From Roseburia sp. AM59-24XD (GTDB taxonomy: Bacteria; Bacillota; Clostridia; Lachnospirales; Lachnospiraceae), in contig NZ_QUET01000013.1 of assembly GCF_003478445.1 (NCBI RefSeq), positions 26,558 to 90,557 of the forward strand: a DNA stretch of 64,000 nt, written 5' to 3'. Positions 28,439 through 37,636 of this stretch are shown one piece after another. The position numbers and the translations under genes are program-made. The notes beneath the pieces are model-generated. The model was not told where the DNA came from, did not search any database, and saw only the letters and a program-made list of their open reading frames with translations. Position 1 is the first letter of the stretch. The number at the start of each line of letters is the position of its first letter.

Positions 28439-29401
28439 ATGAGAAAGGATATGTCATTTTCCGGCAAGGTAAAGCAGGAGCTTTTAAAACAGCTTCCGGC
28501 AGCAAGACATTGTCAGATTGCTGAGCTTGCAGCGCTGTTTGATCTGAATGGAAGGATACGCCGCCGAGATGATGGGGGCGAATATCTGGAAATACGGACA
28601 GAAAACTTGACAGTCGCTCGAAAATCTTATATGTTATTAGTTAGTGTATTTCATAATCCGGTTGATGTTCGTGTCAGAAACCATAATATTCACGGTGAGG
28701 TTCGGGAGTATTATATTGATGTCACCGGGCAGCAGGCGATTATATCTATACTGAAAGCATTGAAATTGATGAATGAACAGGGAGTAGTTACAGGGGATTG
28801 TCTGGGACAGCAGCATCGTCTCATTCAAAATGCCTGTTGTAAGCGTGCCTTTTTGAGGGGGGCGTTTCTGTCTGCCGGTTCATTGTCGGATCCGGAGAAA
28901 GCATACCATCTTGAGTTTGCAGTTCTCTCGGAGGGGTTTGCTTCTTTTATTAAGGAGATTCTGGCGTTTTTTGAATTGGAAGCCAAGATCGTCAAACGGA
29001 AAAGGTATTTTGTGGTATACATAAAGGAAGGATCACAGATCGTTGATTTTTTGAATGTCGTGGAGGCACATGTGGCGCTGATGGACTTTGAAAATATACG
29101 GATTGTGAAGGAGGTTCGCAACTCTGTGAATCGTCAGGTCAACTGCGAGACGGCGAATATTGGGAAAACCGTTGCTGCAGCGGCGAAGCAGATTGAGGAT
29201 ATCAGGTATATAGAATGTAATATGGGGTTACGAAAGCTTGCAAAGGGATTGCGGGAAACGGCAGAGCTGCGTCTGGAATATCCGGATGCTTCGTTACAGG
29301 AGCTGGGAGAGATGCTTCAGCCACCGATCGGGAAATCGGGAGTCAATCACCGGCTGCGCAAATTGGGAAATATTGCAGATGAATTGAGGGAGCAAAATTA
29401 A
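28439..29401 (+). CDS. whiA: DNA-binding protein WhiA
   Basis: The 320-residue protein has the N-terminal LAGLIDADG-like homing-endonuclease fold (SFSGKVKQELLKQL ... AFLRGAFLSAGSLSDPEKAYHLEF) and a C-terminal helix-turn-helix (LRLEYPDASLQELGEMLQPPIGKSGVNHRLRKL). WhiA controls sporulation in actinomycetes and cell division and metabolism in Bacillus. The start at 28439 or at ATG 28451 (MSFSGK, the more usual N-terminus) is undecided. It is followed by a Crh-like gene, the same order as yvcL-crh in Bacillus subtilis. Confidence 0.93.
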   Translation: MRKDMSFSGKVKQELLKQLPAARHCQIAELAALFDLNGRIRRRDDGGEYLEIRTENLTVARKSYMLLVSVFHNPVDVRVRNHNIHGEVREYYIDVTGQQAIISILKALKLMNEQGVVTGDCLGQQHRLIQNACCKRAFLRGAFLSAGSLSDPEKAYHLEFAVLSEGFASFIKEILAFFELEAKIVKRKRYFVVYIKEGSQIVDFLNVVEAHVALMDFENIRIVKEVRNSVNRQVNCETANIGKTVAAAAKQIEDIRYIECNMGLRKLAKGLRETAELRLEYPDASLQELGEMLQPPIGKSGVNHRLRKLGNIADELREQN

Positions 29402-29432
29402 TGTTTTTGTTCAAAAAGGAGGAAATGTAACC

Positions 29433-29693
29433 ATGATTACAAAAAAAATTAAAATTCAGATTCAGAGTGGTCTGGAGGCAAGACCGGTTGCTGTTCTTGT
29501 TCAGGTAGCAAGCCAGTATTCCAGCAGCATTTATGTTGAGGTAGAGGACAAGAAGGTCAATGCCAAGAGTATCATGGGAATGATGACACTCGGACTCGCA
29601 GCAGGTGAGGAAGTTGTTGTTTCTGCCAATGGAGATGACGAGCAGAATGCGATGGACGACATTGTTAAGTATCTGAGCACATCACAGGCATAA
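29433..29693 (+). CDS. crh: Crh-like HPr paralogue (Glu in place of the active-site His)
   Basis: The 86-residue protein has the HPr fold. The PTS phosphorylation motif GxHARP reads SGLEARPVAV here, so the phospho-accepting histidine is a glutamate. The regulatory serine motif is kept (NAKSIMGMM). Bacillus Crh similarly carries Gln at this site and Ser46, and works only in carbon catabolite repression through CcpA. The location right after whiA matches Crh. It therefore cannot carry PTS phosphate but may be phosphorylated by HPr kinase. GGAGGAAATGTAACC precedes the ATG. Confidence 0.85.
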   Translation: MITKKIKIQIQSGLEARPVAVLVQVASQYSSSIYVEVEDKKVNAKSIMGMMTLGLAAGEEVVVSANGDDEQNAMDDIVKYLSTSQA

Positions 29694-29764
29694 TTGTAGA
29701 ACATAATAAGCGTTTGATCTTGTATCAGACGGCTTTTTGGCTTTATAAGGAAGGATTTGGGATT

Positions 29765-32700
29765 ATGGGATTTGCACACTTGCATCTGCATACAGAGTAT
29801 TCTCTGTTAGATGGCTCCTGTAAGATCGGCGAGCTGATGAGCCGGGCGAAGGAACTTGGCATGGAGAATATCGCCATTACCGACCATGGCAATATGTATG
29901 GGGTGATTGATTTCTACCGGGCGGCGAAAAAGGAAGGAATCAATCCGGTGATCGGCTGTGAGGTTTATGTGGCACCGGGGTCGCGCTTTGATCGGGAGAA
30001 TGTCCGGGGGGAGGATCGATATAACCATCTGGTGCTTCTGGCAGAGAATGATCTTGGGTATGCCAATCTGATGAAGATTGTCTCTATCGGGTTTACGGAG
30101 GGGTTTTATTATAAGCCGCGAGTGGATGCGGAGGTGCTCGAGAAATATCATGAGGGCATCATTGCACTTAGTGCCTGTCTAGCGGGCGTTGTTGCGTCGA
30201 ATCTGCGTCAGGGCTTTTATGAGGAAGCCAAGAAGGAAGCACTGCGTCTGTCGGAGATCTTCGGACCGGATCATTTCTATCTTGAGCTTCAGGATCATGG
30301 TATTGATGCGCAGAAGATCGTTAATCAGGGGCTTTTGCGCATGAGTCAGGAGACGGGGTTGGAGCTTGTTGCGACTAACGATGTGCATTATATCCGTGCC
30401 GAGGATGCGGAGCCGCATGATATTTTGCTTTGTATCCAGACACAGCATAAGGTACAGGACGAGGATCGTATGAGATACGAGGGTGGTCAGTTTTACCTTA
30501 AATCCGAGGAGGAGATGAGGGCGCTTTTCCCATATGCGCTGCAGGCGGTGGAGAATACCGGAAAGATCGCCGGGCGCTGTCATGTAGAGATTGAATTTGG
30601 AAAATATAAGCTGCCGAAATTTGATGTGCCGGAGGGATACACATCATGGGAGTATTTGAAGCATCTTTGTTATGAAGGAATCAAGCGGCGCTATGAGGAT
30701 GTGACCCCGGAGATTCAGGAGAGATTGGATTACGAGTTAAATACCATTAAGAATATGGGATTTGTGGATTATTTCCTGATCGTGTGGGATTTCATCCACT
30801 ATTCGCGAGAGCAGGGAATCGTGGTAGGACCGGGACGTGGCTCTGCTGCCGGAAGTATTGTGGCATACAGTCTGGAGATCACGAATATCGATCCGCTGGC
30901 GTTTGATCTCCTGTTTGAGCGTTTCTTAAACCCGGAGCGTGTGACCATGCCCGATATCGACGTGGATTTTTGTTATGAGAGACGGCAGGAGGTCATCGAT
31001 TATGTAACCCGCAAATACGGCAGAGATCATGTGGCGCAGATTGTCACCTTTGGTACGATGGCGGCAAGAGGAGTGATCCGTGATGTCGGCAGGGTTCTTG
31101 ATATGCCGTATTCCTATGTGGATACGATCGCCAAGTCTATTCCGATGGAGAAGGATATTACGATCGCTAAGGCAATTGCAAATATACCGGATCTTCGTCA
31201 GCTCTATGAGACGGATGAGCAGACAAAGTATCTGCTCGACATGGCCCAGAAGCTGGAGGGGCTTCCGAGGCATACCTCGATCCATGCGGCAGGTGTTGTG
31301 ATCGCACCGGAGCCGGTGGATCATTTTGTACCGTTATCCAAGGGCTCAGAGGGCAATGTCACAACGCAGTACACGATGACAACGTTGGAGGAGCTTGGTC
31401 TTCTGAAAATGGATTTCCTTGGTCTTCGTACGCTGACGGTTGTGCAGAATGCTGCCGGAATGTGTGGCATGAGCGATGAGGATATGCTGCATCTGGATCT
31501 GGAGGATGAGAATGTATGGAAGCTGATCTCGAGCGGACGCACCGAGGGAATCTTCCAGCTTGAGAGCTCCGGGATGAAGCAGTTCATGAAGGAGCTGCAG
31601 CCGGAAAGCATGGCGGAAATTGTCGCCGGTATCTCCCTGTACCGTCCGGGTCCGATGGACTTTATTCCGCAGTATCTGGAGGGAAGAAGCAACCGGGAGA
31701 GCATTCATTATGACTGTCCGCAGCTTGAGCCGATCCTGGCAACCACCTACGGCTGCATCGTTTATCAGGAGCAGGTTATGGAGATTGTCCGTAGTCTCGC
31801 CGGCTACAGTTATGGACGAAGTGATCTGGTGCGTCGAGCCATGTCCAAAAAGAAAGCAACGGTCATGGAGGCGGAACGCCAGAACTTTGTGTACGGTAAT
31901 GAGGAAGAGGGCGTAAAGGGATGTATCGCCAATGGCATTCCGGAGGAAGTTGCTAATAAGATCTATGATGAAATGATCAGCTTTGCCGCATACGCATTTA
32001 ATAAATCCCATGCGGCTGCATATGGAATGGTCACTTTCCAGACAGCATGGTTGAAATGCTATCATCCGGTAGAGTTTATGGCATCTTTGCTGACCTCCGT
32101 TAAGGAAAATACAGGAAAGATTGTCGAGTATGTGATGGAGTGCCGGCGGATGGAAATTGAGATCCTGCCGCCGGATGTCAATGAAGGCTACAGTTATTTT
32201 TCTGTATCCAACGGTAAAATACGCTATGCGCTTTCGGCAATCAAGGGAATTGGCTCCGGCGTGATCAACAATATTGTGCAGGAGCGTGAGCGTGGTGGTC
32301 CGTTCAGCTCCATGCAGGATTTCATGAAGCGTCTGACCAGCAAGGAGGTCAATAAGAGCAGTCTGGAAAGTTTTATTAAGGCAGGTGCATTTGATGGCAT
32401 GGAGGGCAACCGGAGACAGAAGCTTCAGGTTTACCAGAGCATGTTAAGCAGTGTGAATCGTGAGAAAAAGGATTCGATGTCCGGTCAGCTGTCTTTGTTT
32501 GATATGGGAGATGAAGATCTGGAGCATGCAAATGAGGTGACGTACCCGAATCTTGAGGAGTTTGAAAAGGAAGACCTTCTTGCTTATGAGAAGGAAGTGC
32601 TTGGCATCTATATCAGCGGTCATCCGCTTGAGGAATATGTTTCTCTGATCCGGCAGAATTCCACCTGTACCTCCAGGGATTTCGTACGGCAGAGCGAGGA

Positions 32701-33223
32701 GGAAACCGGTCAGGAGCCGGAGAGGATCGAACATCAGCAAAATGTTGTGATCGGTGGAATGATCACGGCAAGAACCGTCAAGACGACAAAGACCAATAAG
32801 CTGATGGCATATCTGACGCTGGAGGATATGTACGGTGCTGTAGAGGTTTTGATGTTCCCTGACATTTACAGCAAGAAAAAGGAGCTGTGTCAGGAAGATA
32901 CCAAGGTGTTTATCAGAGGACGCGCTGACATGGGCGGCGACCGTGACGGCAAGATCATTGCAAGGGATATCATTCCATTTTCCATGATTCCATGCGAGCT
33001 GTGGCTTCGTTTTAAAAATAAAGAAGATTTTGAACAGAAGGAACCACAGCTATATGAGAAATTATCTCCATATGACGGAACGGATCAGATCATTGTTTAT
33101 CTGGAGGAGGAGAGGCAGATGAAGAAGCTTCCGCCGGGACGCAATGTCAACGCAAGACAGGTCATCCGCGAAAATGTACTGGAAGATTTTGTGGAAAGTG
33201 CATTGAAGGAGAGAAAGTTGTAG
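29765..33223 (+). CDS. dnaE: DNA polymerase III subunit alpha
   Basis: The 1152-residue polymerase starts with a PHP domain (FAHLHLHTEYSLLDG), carries the catalytic aspartates in MPDIDVDF and GPGRGSAAGS, helix-hairpin-helix signals and a C-terminal OB fold (VVIGGMITARTVKTTKTNK). There is no proofreading exonuclease domain, so it is DnaE rather than PolC. ATG 29765 follows AAGGAAGGATTTGGG; a longer frame from 29714 lacks homology at its start. No terminator is seen before the pfkA promoter. Confidence 0.96.
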   Translation: MGFAHLHLHTEYSLLDGSCKIGELMSRAKELGMENIAITDHGNMYGVIDFYRAAKKEGINPVIGCEVYVAPGSRFDRENVRGEDRYNHLVLLAENDLGYANLMKIVSIGFTEGFYYKPRVDAEVLEKYHEGIIALSACLAGVVASNLRQGFYEEAKKEALRLSEIFGPDHFYLELQDHGIDAQKIVNQGLLRMSQETGLELVATNDVHYIRAEDAEPHDILLCIQTQHKVQDEDRMRYEGGQFYLKSEEEMRALFPYALQAVENTGKIAGRCHVEIEFGKYKLPKFDVPEGYTSWEYLKHLCYEGIKRRYEDVTPEIQERLDYELNTIKNMGFVDYFLIVWDFIHYSREQGIVVGPGRGSAAGSIVAYSLEITNIDPLAFDLLFERFLNPERVTMPDIDVDFCYERRQEVIDYVTRKYGRDHVAQIVTFGTMAARGVIRDVGRVLDMPYSYVDTIAKSIPMEKDITIAKAIANIPDLRQLYETDEQTKYLLDMAQKLEGLPRHTSIHAAGVVIAPEPVDHFVPLSKGSEGNVTTQYTMTTLEELGLLKMDFLGLRTLTVVQNAAGMCGMSDEDMLHLDLEDENVWKLISSGRTEGIFQLESSGMKQFMKELQPESMAEIVAGISLYRPGPMDFIPQYLEGRSNRESIHYDCPQLEPILATTYGCIVYQEQVMEIVRSLAGYSYGRSDLVRRAMSKKKATVMEAERQNFVYGNEEEGVKGCIANGIPEEVANKIYDEMISFAAYAFNKSHAAAYGMVTFQTAWLKCYHPVEFMASLLTSVKENTGKIVEYVMECRRMEIEILPPDVNEGYSYFSVSNGKIRYALSAIKGIGSGVINNIVQERERGGPFSSMQDFMKRLTSKEVNKSSLESFIKAGAFDGMEGNRRQKLQVYQSMLSSVNREKKDSMSGQLSLFDMGDEDLEHANEVTYPNLEEFEKEDLLAYEKEVLGIYISGHPLEEYVSLIRQNSTCTSRDFVRQSEEETGQEPERIEHQQNVVIGGMITARTVKTTKTNKLMAYLTLEDMYGAVEVLMFPDIYSKKKELCQEDTKVFIRGRADMGGDRDGKIIARDIIPFSMIPCELWLRFKNKEDFEQKEPQLYEKLSPYDGTDQIIVYLEEERQMKKLPPGRNVNARQVIRENVLEDFVESALKERKL

Positions 33224-33239
33224 GATCATTGGTTTCTGC

Positions 33240-33268
33240 TTGAAAAAAAAACGAGAATGACGTACAAT
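33240..33268 (+). promoter_or_regulatory. sigma-A type promoter of pfkA
   Basis: TTGAAA (33240-33245), a 17-base A-rich spacer and TACAAT (33263-33268) lie about 110 bases before pfkA. Confidence 0.75.
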
Positions 33269-33378
33269 AGAGGGTACGATGAATAGGTTGGAAATGATTC
33301 GTTAAAGATAAAATAAAAGGGAATGCAGATCATATTATTCTGGAGATGCATTTCCGGTTATGTGAAACGGAGGACAAG

Positions 33379-34356
33379 ATGAGTAGTGCAGTAAAGACGA
33401 TTGGTGTATTGACAAGTGGTGGGGATGCGCCCGGAATGAATGCAGCCATTCGCGCAGTTGTGCGTACCGGTATTGCAAACGGCGTAAAGGTAATGGGAAT
33501 CAAGAGAGGATATGCGGGTCTTCTGGATGAGGAAATCGTGGAGATGGATACGCTGTCCGTATCCAATATCATTCAGCTTGGCGGTACGATTCTTTATACC
33601 GCACGCTGTAAGGAGTTCCGTGAAAAGGAGTATCAGGAGAAGGCAGCAGAGATCTGCCGCAAGCACGGGATTGACGGCATCGTTGTAATCGGTGGAGACG
33701 GATCCTTTCAGGGAGCCAGCAAGCTTGCTGAGTTAGGCATCAACACCGTCGGCGTTCCGGGAACGATCGATCTGGATATCGCATGTACCGAGTATACCAT
33801 TGGTTTTGATACGGCGATCAACACTGCGATGGAGGCGATGGACAAGCTCCGTGATACCTCAGAGTCACATGAACGCTGCAGTATTGTGGAGGTTATGGGA
33901 CGTACCGCAGGACACATCGCACTGTGGACAGGTATTGCCAGCGGTGCAGAGTATATTCTGACGACAGAGGAATATGATGGAAATATACAGAAGATTATTG
34001 AGAAGATACAGCAGCGCCACAAGATTGGCAAGAAGAATCATGTAATTGTTAATGCCGAGGGTGTTGGCAATTCCTATGAGATGGCAAAGATCATTGAGGC
34101 AGCTACAGGTGTTGAGACACGAGCAACCGTCCTGGGTCATATCCAGCGTGGCGGTAATCCAACCTGTAAGGATCGTGTATATGCATCTGCAATGGGTGCA
34201 AAGGCAGTGGAGCTTCTCTGTGAGGGTAAGACAAACCGTGTCGTAGGTTATACGAACGGAGAGTTTGTAGATTATGATATTCAGGCAGCACTGGCGATGG
34301 AGAAGGGACTGGATCCATATCTGTTCCATATCACCAGAAAGCTGACCACGTATTAA
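33379..34356 (+). CDS. pfkA: ATP-dependent 6-phosphofructokinase
   Basis: The 325-residue glycolytic enzyme phosphorylates fructose 6-phosphate. It has GVLTSGGDAPGMNAAIRA, the ATP-type GGDGSFQGA loop and the catalytic PGTIDLDIACTEYTIGFDTA segment. The usual TIDND is TIDLD here; both aspartates are kept. The RCSIVEVMGR motif also fits. GAAACGGAGGACAAG precedes ATG 33379. A small acidic membrane protein gene follows after 26 bases. Confidence 0.93.
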   Translation: MSSAVKTIGVLTSGGDAPGMNAAIRAVVRTGIANGVKVMGIKRGYAGLLDEEIVEMDTLSVSNIIQLGGTILYTARCKEFREKEYQEKAAEICRKHGIDGIVVIGGDGSFQGASKLAELGINTVGVPGTIDLDIACTEYTIGFDTAINTAMEAMDKLRDTSESHERCSIVEVMGRTAGHIALWTGIASGAEYILTTEEYDGNIQKIIEKIQQRHKIGKKNHVIVNAEGVGNSYEMAKIIEAATGVETRATVLGHIQRGGNPTCKDRVYASAMGAKAVELLCEGKTNRVVGYTNGEFVDYDIQAALAMEKGLDPYLFHITRKLTTY

Positions 34357-34382
34357 AGTAGAGGAAAGGAAGGTAGCTAGAC

Positions 34383-34631
34383 ATGAAAAAATTACTCAAG
34401 GGTGTTATGGGTATCACATCGATTGCCGTGATGGCAGCAGGTGCATACTATCTGACCAAGAAGCTGATCGGTGAGCCGGACGAAGAGCTGGATGACGAGT
34501 ATGATGATTTCGACTTTGACGACGAAGACGATGAGCTTGATGAGGAATCCAGAAAATACGTAACACTGGATTTTGAAGACGACGAGAATGAGGGTGGCGA
34601 GGAAGCTCCGGAAGATGAATCCGAGGAGTAA
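34383..34631 (+). CDS. small acidic membrane-anchored protein
   Basis: The 82-residue product has one hydrophobic segment (residues about 8-24, GVMGITSIAVMAAGAYYL) preceded by lysines, then a very acidic tail dominated by Asp and Glu (about 30-82). The arrangement suggests an N-terminal membrane anchor with the tail in the cytoplasm or outside; the sequence does not decide. GGAAAGGAAGG precedes the ATG. I do not recognise a family. It is probably cotranscribed with pfkA. Confidence 0.75.
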   Translation: MKKLLKGVMGITSIAVMAAGAYYLTKKLIGEPDEELDDEYDDFDFDDEDDELDEESRKYVTLDFEDDENEGGEEAPEDESEE

Positions 34632-34664
34632 TCCGCGCGATTGGGTATACTAAAACGTATGTCA

Positions 34665-34714
34665 TAAGCATAGATTACCTACAGGTAGATTGATCTGGAG
34701 GTAACCTATGCTTA
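34665..34714 (+). promoter_or_regulatory. inverted repeat covering the ribosome site and start codon of the spmA-like gene
   Basis: A 16-base left arm (34665-34680) pairs with 34699-34714 with one mismatch around an 18-base loop. The right arm contains most of GGAGGT (34697-34702) and the ATG at 34708. In the RNA this hairpin would hide the start of translation. It could instead be a DNA operator for a dimeric repressor. The sequence symmetry is clear; the role is inferred. Confidence 0.55.
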
Positions 34715-35352
34715 ATTATTTATGGGGATTTATGATACTGGCAGGGCTGGGGGCAGGGATTGTCACCGGTCAGGTTGAGGCGGTGAGCAATGCATCGATT
34801 GACAGTGCCGGTGAGGCGGTAAATATGGCGGTGACAATGCTTGGAATTATGTCCATGTGGACAGGACTGATCGAGGTCGCAAGGCAGGCGGGACTTCTGG
34901 ATCGTATGACAAGAGGACTGCGTCCGGTTCTAAGCTTTTTGTTTCCACGGATTCCCCAAGAACACCGCGTGAATGAGTATCTGACTGCCAATATCCTTGC
35001 CAATATTCTGGGACTTGGCTGGGCGGCAACTCCCATGGGCTTAAAGGCGATGGCAGAGCTTGCCCCGTTAGAAAGACAGAGGCTTGCCGAAAGAAAGCGG
35101 CAGGAAACCGGGGAGCAGGCTGATCCTAATAAGATTACATTGACAAGAGCCAGTGATGAGATGTGTACATTTCTGGTTTTAAATATTTCCTCGCTGCAGG
35201 TGATCCCGGTGAGTGTGATCGCCTACCGGGCGCAGTATGGTGCGGTTAATCCCGCAGCCATTGTGGTACCGGGACTGATCGCTACGACAGTCAGCACAGC
35301 GGCTGCTGTGGTCTTTTGCAGAATCATGAGCCGGCGGGGAGAGAGTTCTTAA
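34708..35352 (+). CDS. spmA: spore maturation protein A-like (nucleoside recognition domain)
   Basis: The 214-residue membrane protein has hydrophobic segments at about 4-25, 45-60 and 170-205. The Gate/nucleoside-recognition motif region reads NEYLTANILANILGLGWAATPMGLKAM. SpmA in Bacillus helps dehydrate the spore core. The gene begins inside the hairpin at 34665-34714. An spmB partner does not follow; instead there is a secreted protein gene. A YlbJ-like gene of the same superfamily lies 2.3 kb downstream. Confidence 0.82.
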   Translation: MLNYLWGFMILAGLGAGIVTGQVEAVSNASIDSAGEAVNMAVTMLGIMSMWTGLIEVARQAGLLDRMTRGLRPVLSFLFPRIPQEHRVNEYLTANILANILGLGWAATPMGLKAMAELAPLERQRLAERKRQETGEQADPNKITLTRASDEMCTFLVLNISSLQVIPVSVIAYRAQYGAVNPAAIVVPGLIATTVSTAAAVVFCRIMSRRGESS

Positions 35353-35386
35353 GAGTTAGACACAATAAGAGAAAGGATGACAGATT

Positions 35387-37537
35387 ATGAAGAAACAAAC
35401 GAAAACAGGGTTCAGGCGGACTACAGGTAAGCTGACGGCATGGCTGTTGACGGGAGCACTGCTTCTGTCAAGCGGTGTATGTCCGGATGTATCAGCAGCA
35501 GGAAAAGTAATGATCAAAAATATGCCGGCGGTGAAGTACATGCCTGCGGGAAGCAGCTTTTTGGTCAAAGCAAATCAGAAGAATGCGAAGCTTTCTTTTA
35601 CATCCTCTAAGAAAAAGATTGCATCCGTTGACAAAAGCGGTCTGATCCTTGCAAAGAAAAAGGGAACGACAAAGCTGAAGGTAAGCAGTGGAAAGAAATC
35701 TGCCAAAGTAACGATCAAAGTAGTTCCGTCAAAGGGCTTTACCATGTCAAAGAAAGCGGGCGTATATCAGGAAAGTGTCACAACCACGTTAAAGGCACAA
35801 AAAGGGTATCAGGTTTATTATACGACCTCTGACAAATTTGCTCAAAAGACAAAGGTAAAAGCTGGCACTTCTAAGAAGTTTACCTTTACCAAAACGACAA
35901 CTCTGAAGGTGTATCCGGTACGCACCAATCAGAAAATGACAACGACAAAGCTTAATAAAACAGCAGGTACGAACAGAAACAGAGGCGATTACTGCTATCA
36001 GATCAAGGCAGCCGGGGCAACGAATGTACCGACCGGAACAGCAGTCAGTGCACCGACAGCAATCGTGGCATCGCCGCTTCCGACAACAGTACCGGCAACG
36101 ACACCGACAGCTCCGGTAACATCGGACAAACCGGCAGTGTCACAGACACCGGATGCGACCACAACACCGTTTGTAACGAATCCTCCGGTTGAAACCGATC
36201 CGGTGGTCACAACGCCGGAGCCGATTGATTCCAAGGAGCCGGTGGTTACAGATATTCCGGAGACCTCTGACACACCGGATGCGACGGATAATCCTGCACA
36301 CAGCAGCGAACCGACAGAGAAGCCGGTCAATATTTTGCAGCCGGGTGAGGAAGGATATTGTGGAGATGCGGCAGATGGTTACGTTATAGCTTACAAGGGA
36401 ACATTTGAGGAGAGTGACAGTAACGTTTCTATTGACAATGCCGTGCAAATCACGCTTCCTAAGACAGCAGCCAAACAGGAATTTAAGGACAGTGACGGCA
36501 ATGTTGTTGCCTCCTTGTCAAAGAAAAACAAGTTGTCGATCACGAAACCGGGAACTTATCTGATCAACTCGGAGGGATCAGCATCCGGTGATGCGGTTGC
36601 GGCAACGATAGAAGTTTCCTATGATGCAGATGCCGCTGCGGCAGCATCACAGGAGCTGCATATGATTCTGGATGGGGTTCGTCTGGCATCCGCTCCGTCA
36701 AAGACGGATAATGGTGTCATCACGATCAAAAACGGAGATACCGATATATCCAAAGCAATTATTACCGTGCTGGGAGAGAATGTGATTGAGGATCAGGGAG
36801 CGGCAGACTTAAATCTTGATGATCATACCGCAGGTATCATGAGTAAGAAAAATGTACCTCTGACGTTGAACGGCTCCGGCAGCCTGCAGATCAGCTCGGA
36901 GAACGGCAATGGCATTCAGTGTAAGAACTTCCTGAAGCTTCAGGATGCGACGATTAAAGTGACAACCGGAAATGCAGAGGACGCATCTGTCGGCAATAAT
37001 GGTATTTCCGGCAAAACAGGTCTTTTCGTGAAAAATGCCGATCTGACCATAGATGCGGCAGGGGATGCATTAAAGACAACACTTGATGCGGCGGATATTG
37101 AAGCAGATCCAGCATTGGCAGAGCTTGGTAATATGAGTATAGACGGCGGTAAATATCAGCTTACCGCTCGGAACGGAGACGGTATCAGCGCCTTCCGTAC
37201 GTTGTATCTGAACCCTGATGAAATGACAGTAACTGCACAGAATAAGGCGGGAAAGGATCTGACAGCAGCAGGAAGCTGTAAGGCGGTTAAAGCGGGAACT
37301 ACCCTTTACGTTTCACCTGACAGTGGCAGTATCACAGCGGACAATTCACAGACTGCCGGCAATGGTGAACTGACGGCAGATGATGCGTTATGCAGCGATG
37401 GTTATATCTGCATTAACGGAGGTGGGGATCTTACCATCAAACCCGGTAAATCGGCACTTCGTGCAGGAAAAGGAATTCTGTTTAACGGTCATTTGGAGAA
37501 TACTTTGAATGTGGAGGATTATAAAAGCTTGTTTTAA
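35387..37537 (+). CDS. secreted carbohydrate-binding domain protein (DUF4353-like)
   Basis: The 716-residue protein starts with a signal peptide (about 1-39: basic KKQTKTGFRR, hydrophobic LTAWLLTGALLLSSG, cleavage near VSAAG). A bacterial Ig-like domain follows (about 45-120, FTSSKKKIASVDKSGLI), then a chitobiase-C-like beta segment (about 120-200). A Thr/Pro/Val-rich linker (about 205-315) leads to a large C-terminal beta-helix-like domain (LHMILDGVRLAS ... GNMSIDGGKYQLTARNGDGISA) typical of DUF4353. No sortase motif or membrane anchor is seen at the C-terminus. It is probably exported and may bind glycans; no catalytic motif is visible. Confidence 0.8.
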   Translation: MKKQTKTGFRRTTGKLTAWLLTGALLLSSGVCPDVSAAGKVMIKNMPAVKYMPAGSSFLVKANQKNAKLSFTSSKKKIASVDKSGLILAKKKGTTKLKVSSGKKSAKVTIKVVPSKGFTMSKKAGVYQESVTTTLKAQKGYQVYYTTSDKFAQKTKVKAGTSKKFTFTKTTTLKVYPVRTNQKMTTTKLNKTAGTNRNRGDYCYQIKAAGATNVPTGTAVSAPTAIVASPLPTTVPATTPTAPVTSDKPAVSQTPDATTTPFVTNPPVETDPVVTTPEPIDSKEPVVTDIPETSDTPDATDNPAHSSEPTEKPVNILQPGEEGYCGDAADGYVIAYKGTFEESDSNVSIDNAVQITLPKTAAKQEFKDSDGNVVASLSKKNKLSITKPGTYLINSEGSASGDAVAATIEVSYDADAAAAASQELHMILDGVRLASAPSKTDNGVITIKNGDTDISKAIITVLGENVIEDQGAADLNLDDHTAGIMSKKNVPLTLNGSGSLQISSENGNGIQCKNFLKLQDATIKVTTGNAEDASVGNNGISGKTGLFVKNADLTIDAAGDALKTTLDAADIEADPALAELGNMSIDGGKYQLTARNGDGISAFRTLYLNPDEMTVTAQNKAGKDLTAAGSCKAVKAGTTLYVSPDSGSITADNSQTAGNGELTADDALCSDGYICINGGGDLTIKPGKSALRAGKGILFNGHLENTLNVEDYKSLF

Positions 37538-37636
37538 GGAATGACAGGAATATTTTCCGGAAAATTTCATAGGATAAATGCGAGAAACAGTGGCATAAGA
37601 TGCAGAAAATGTGTTTGAGATGCCGGAGCGAGTCCT

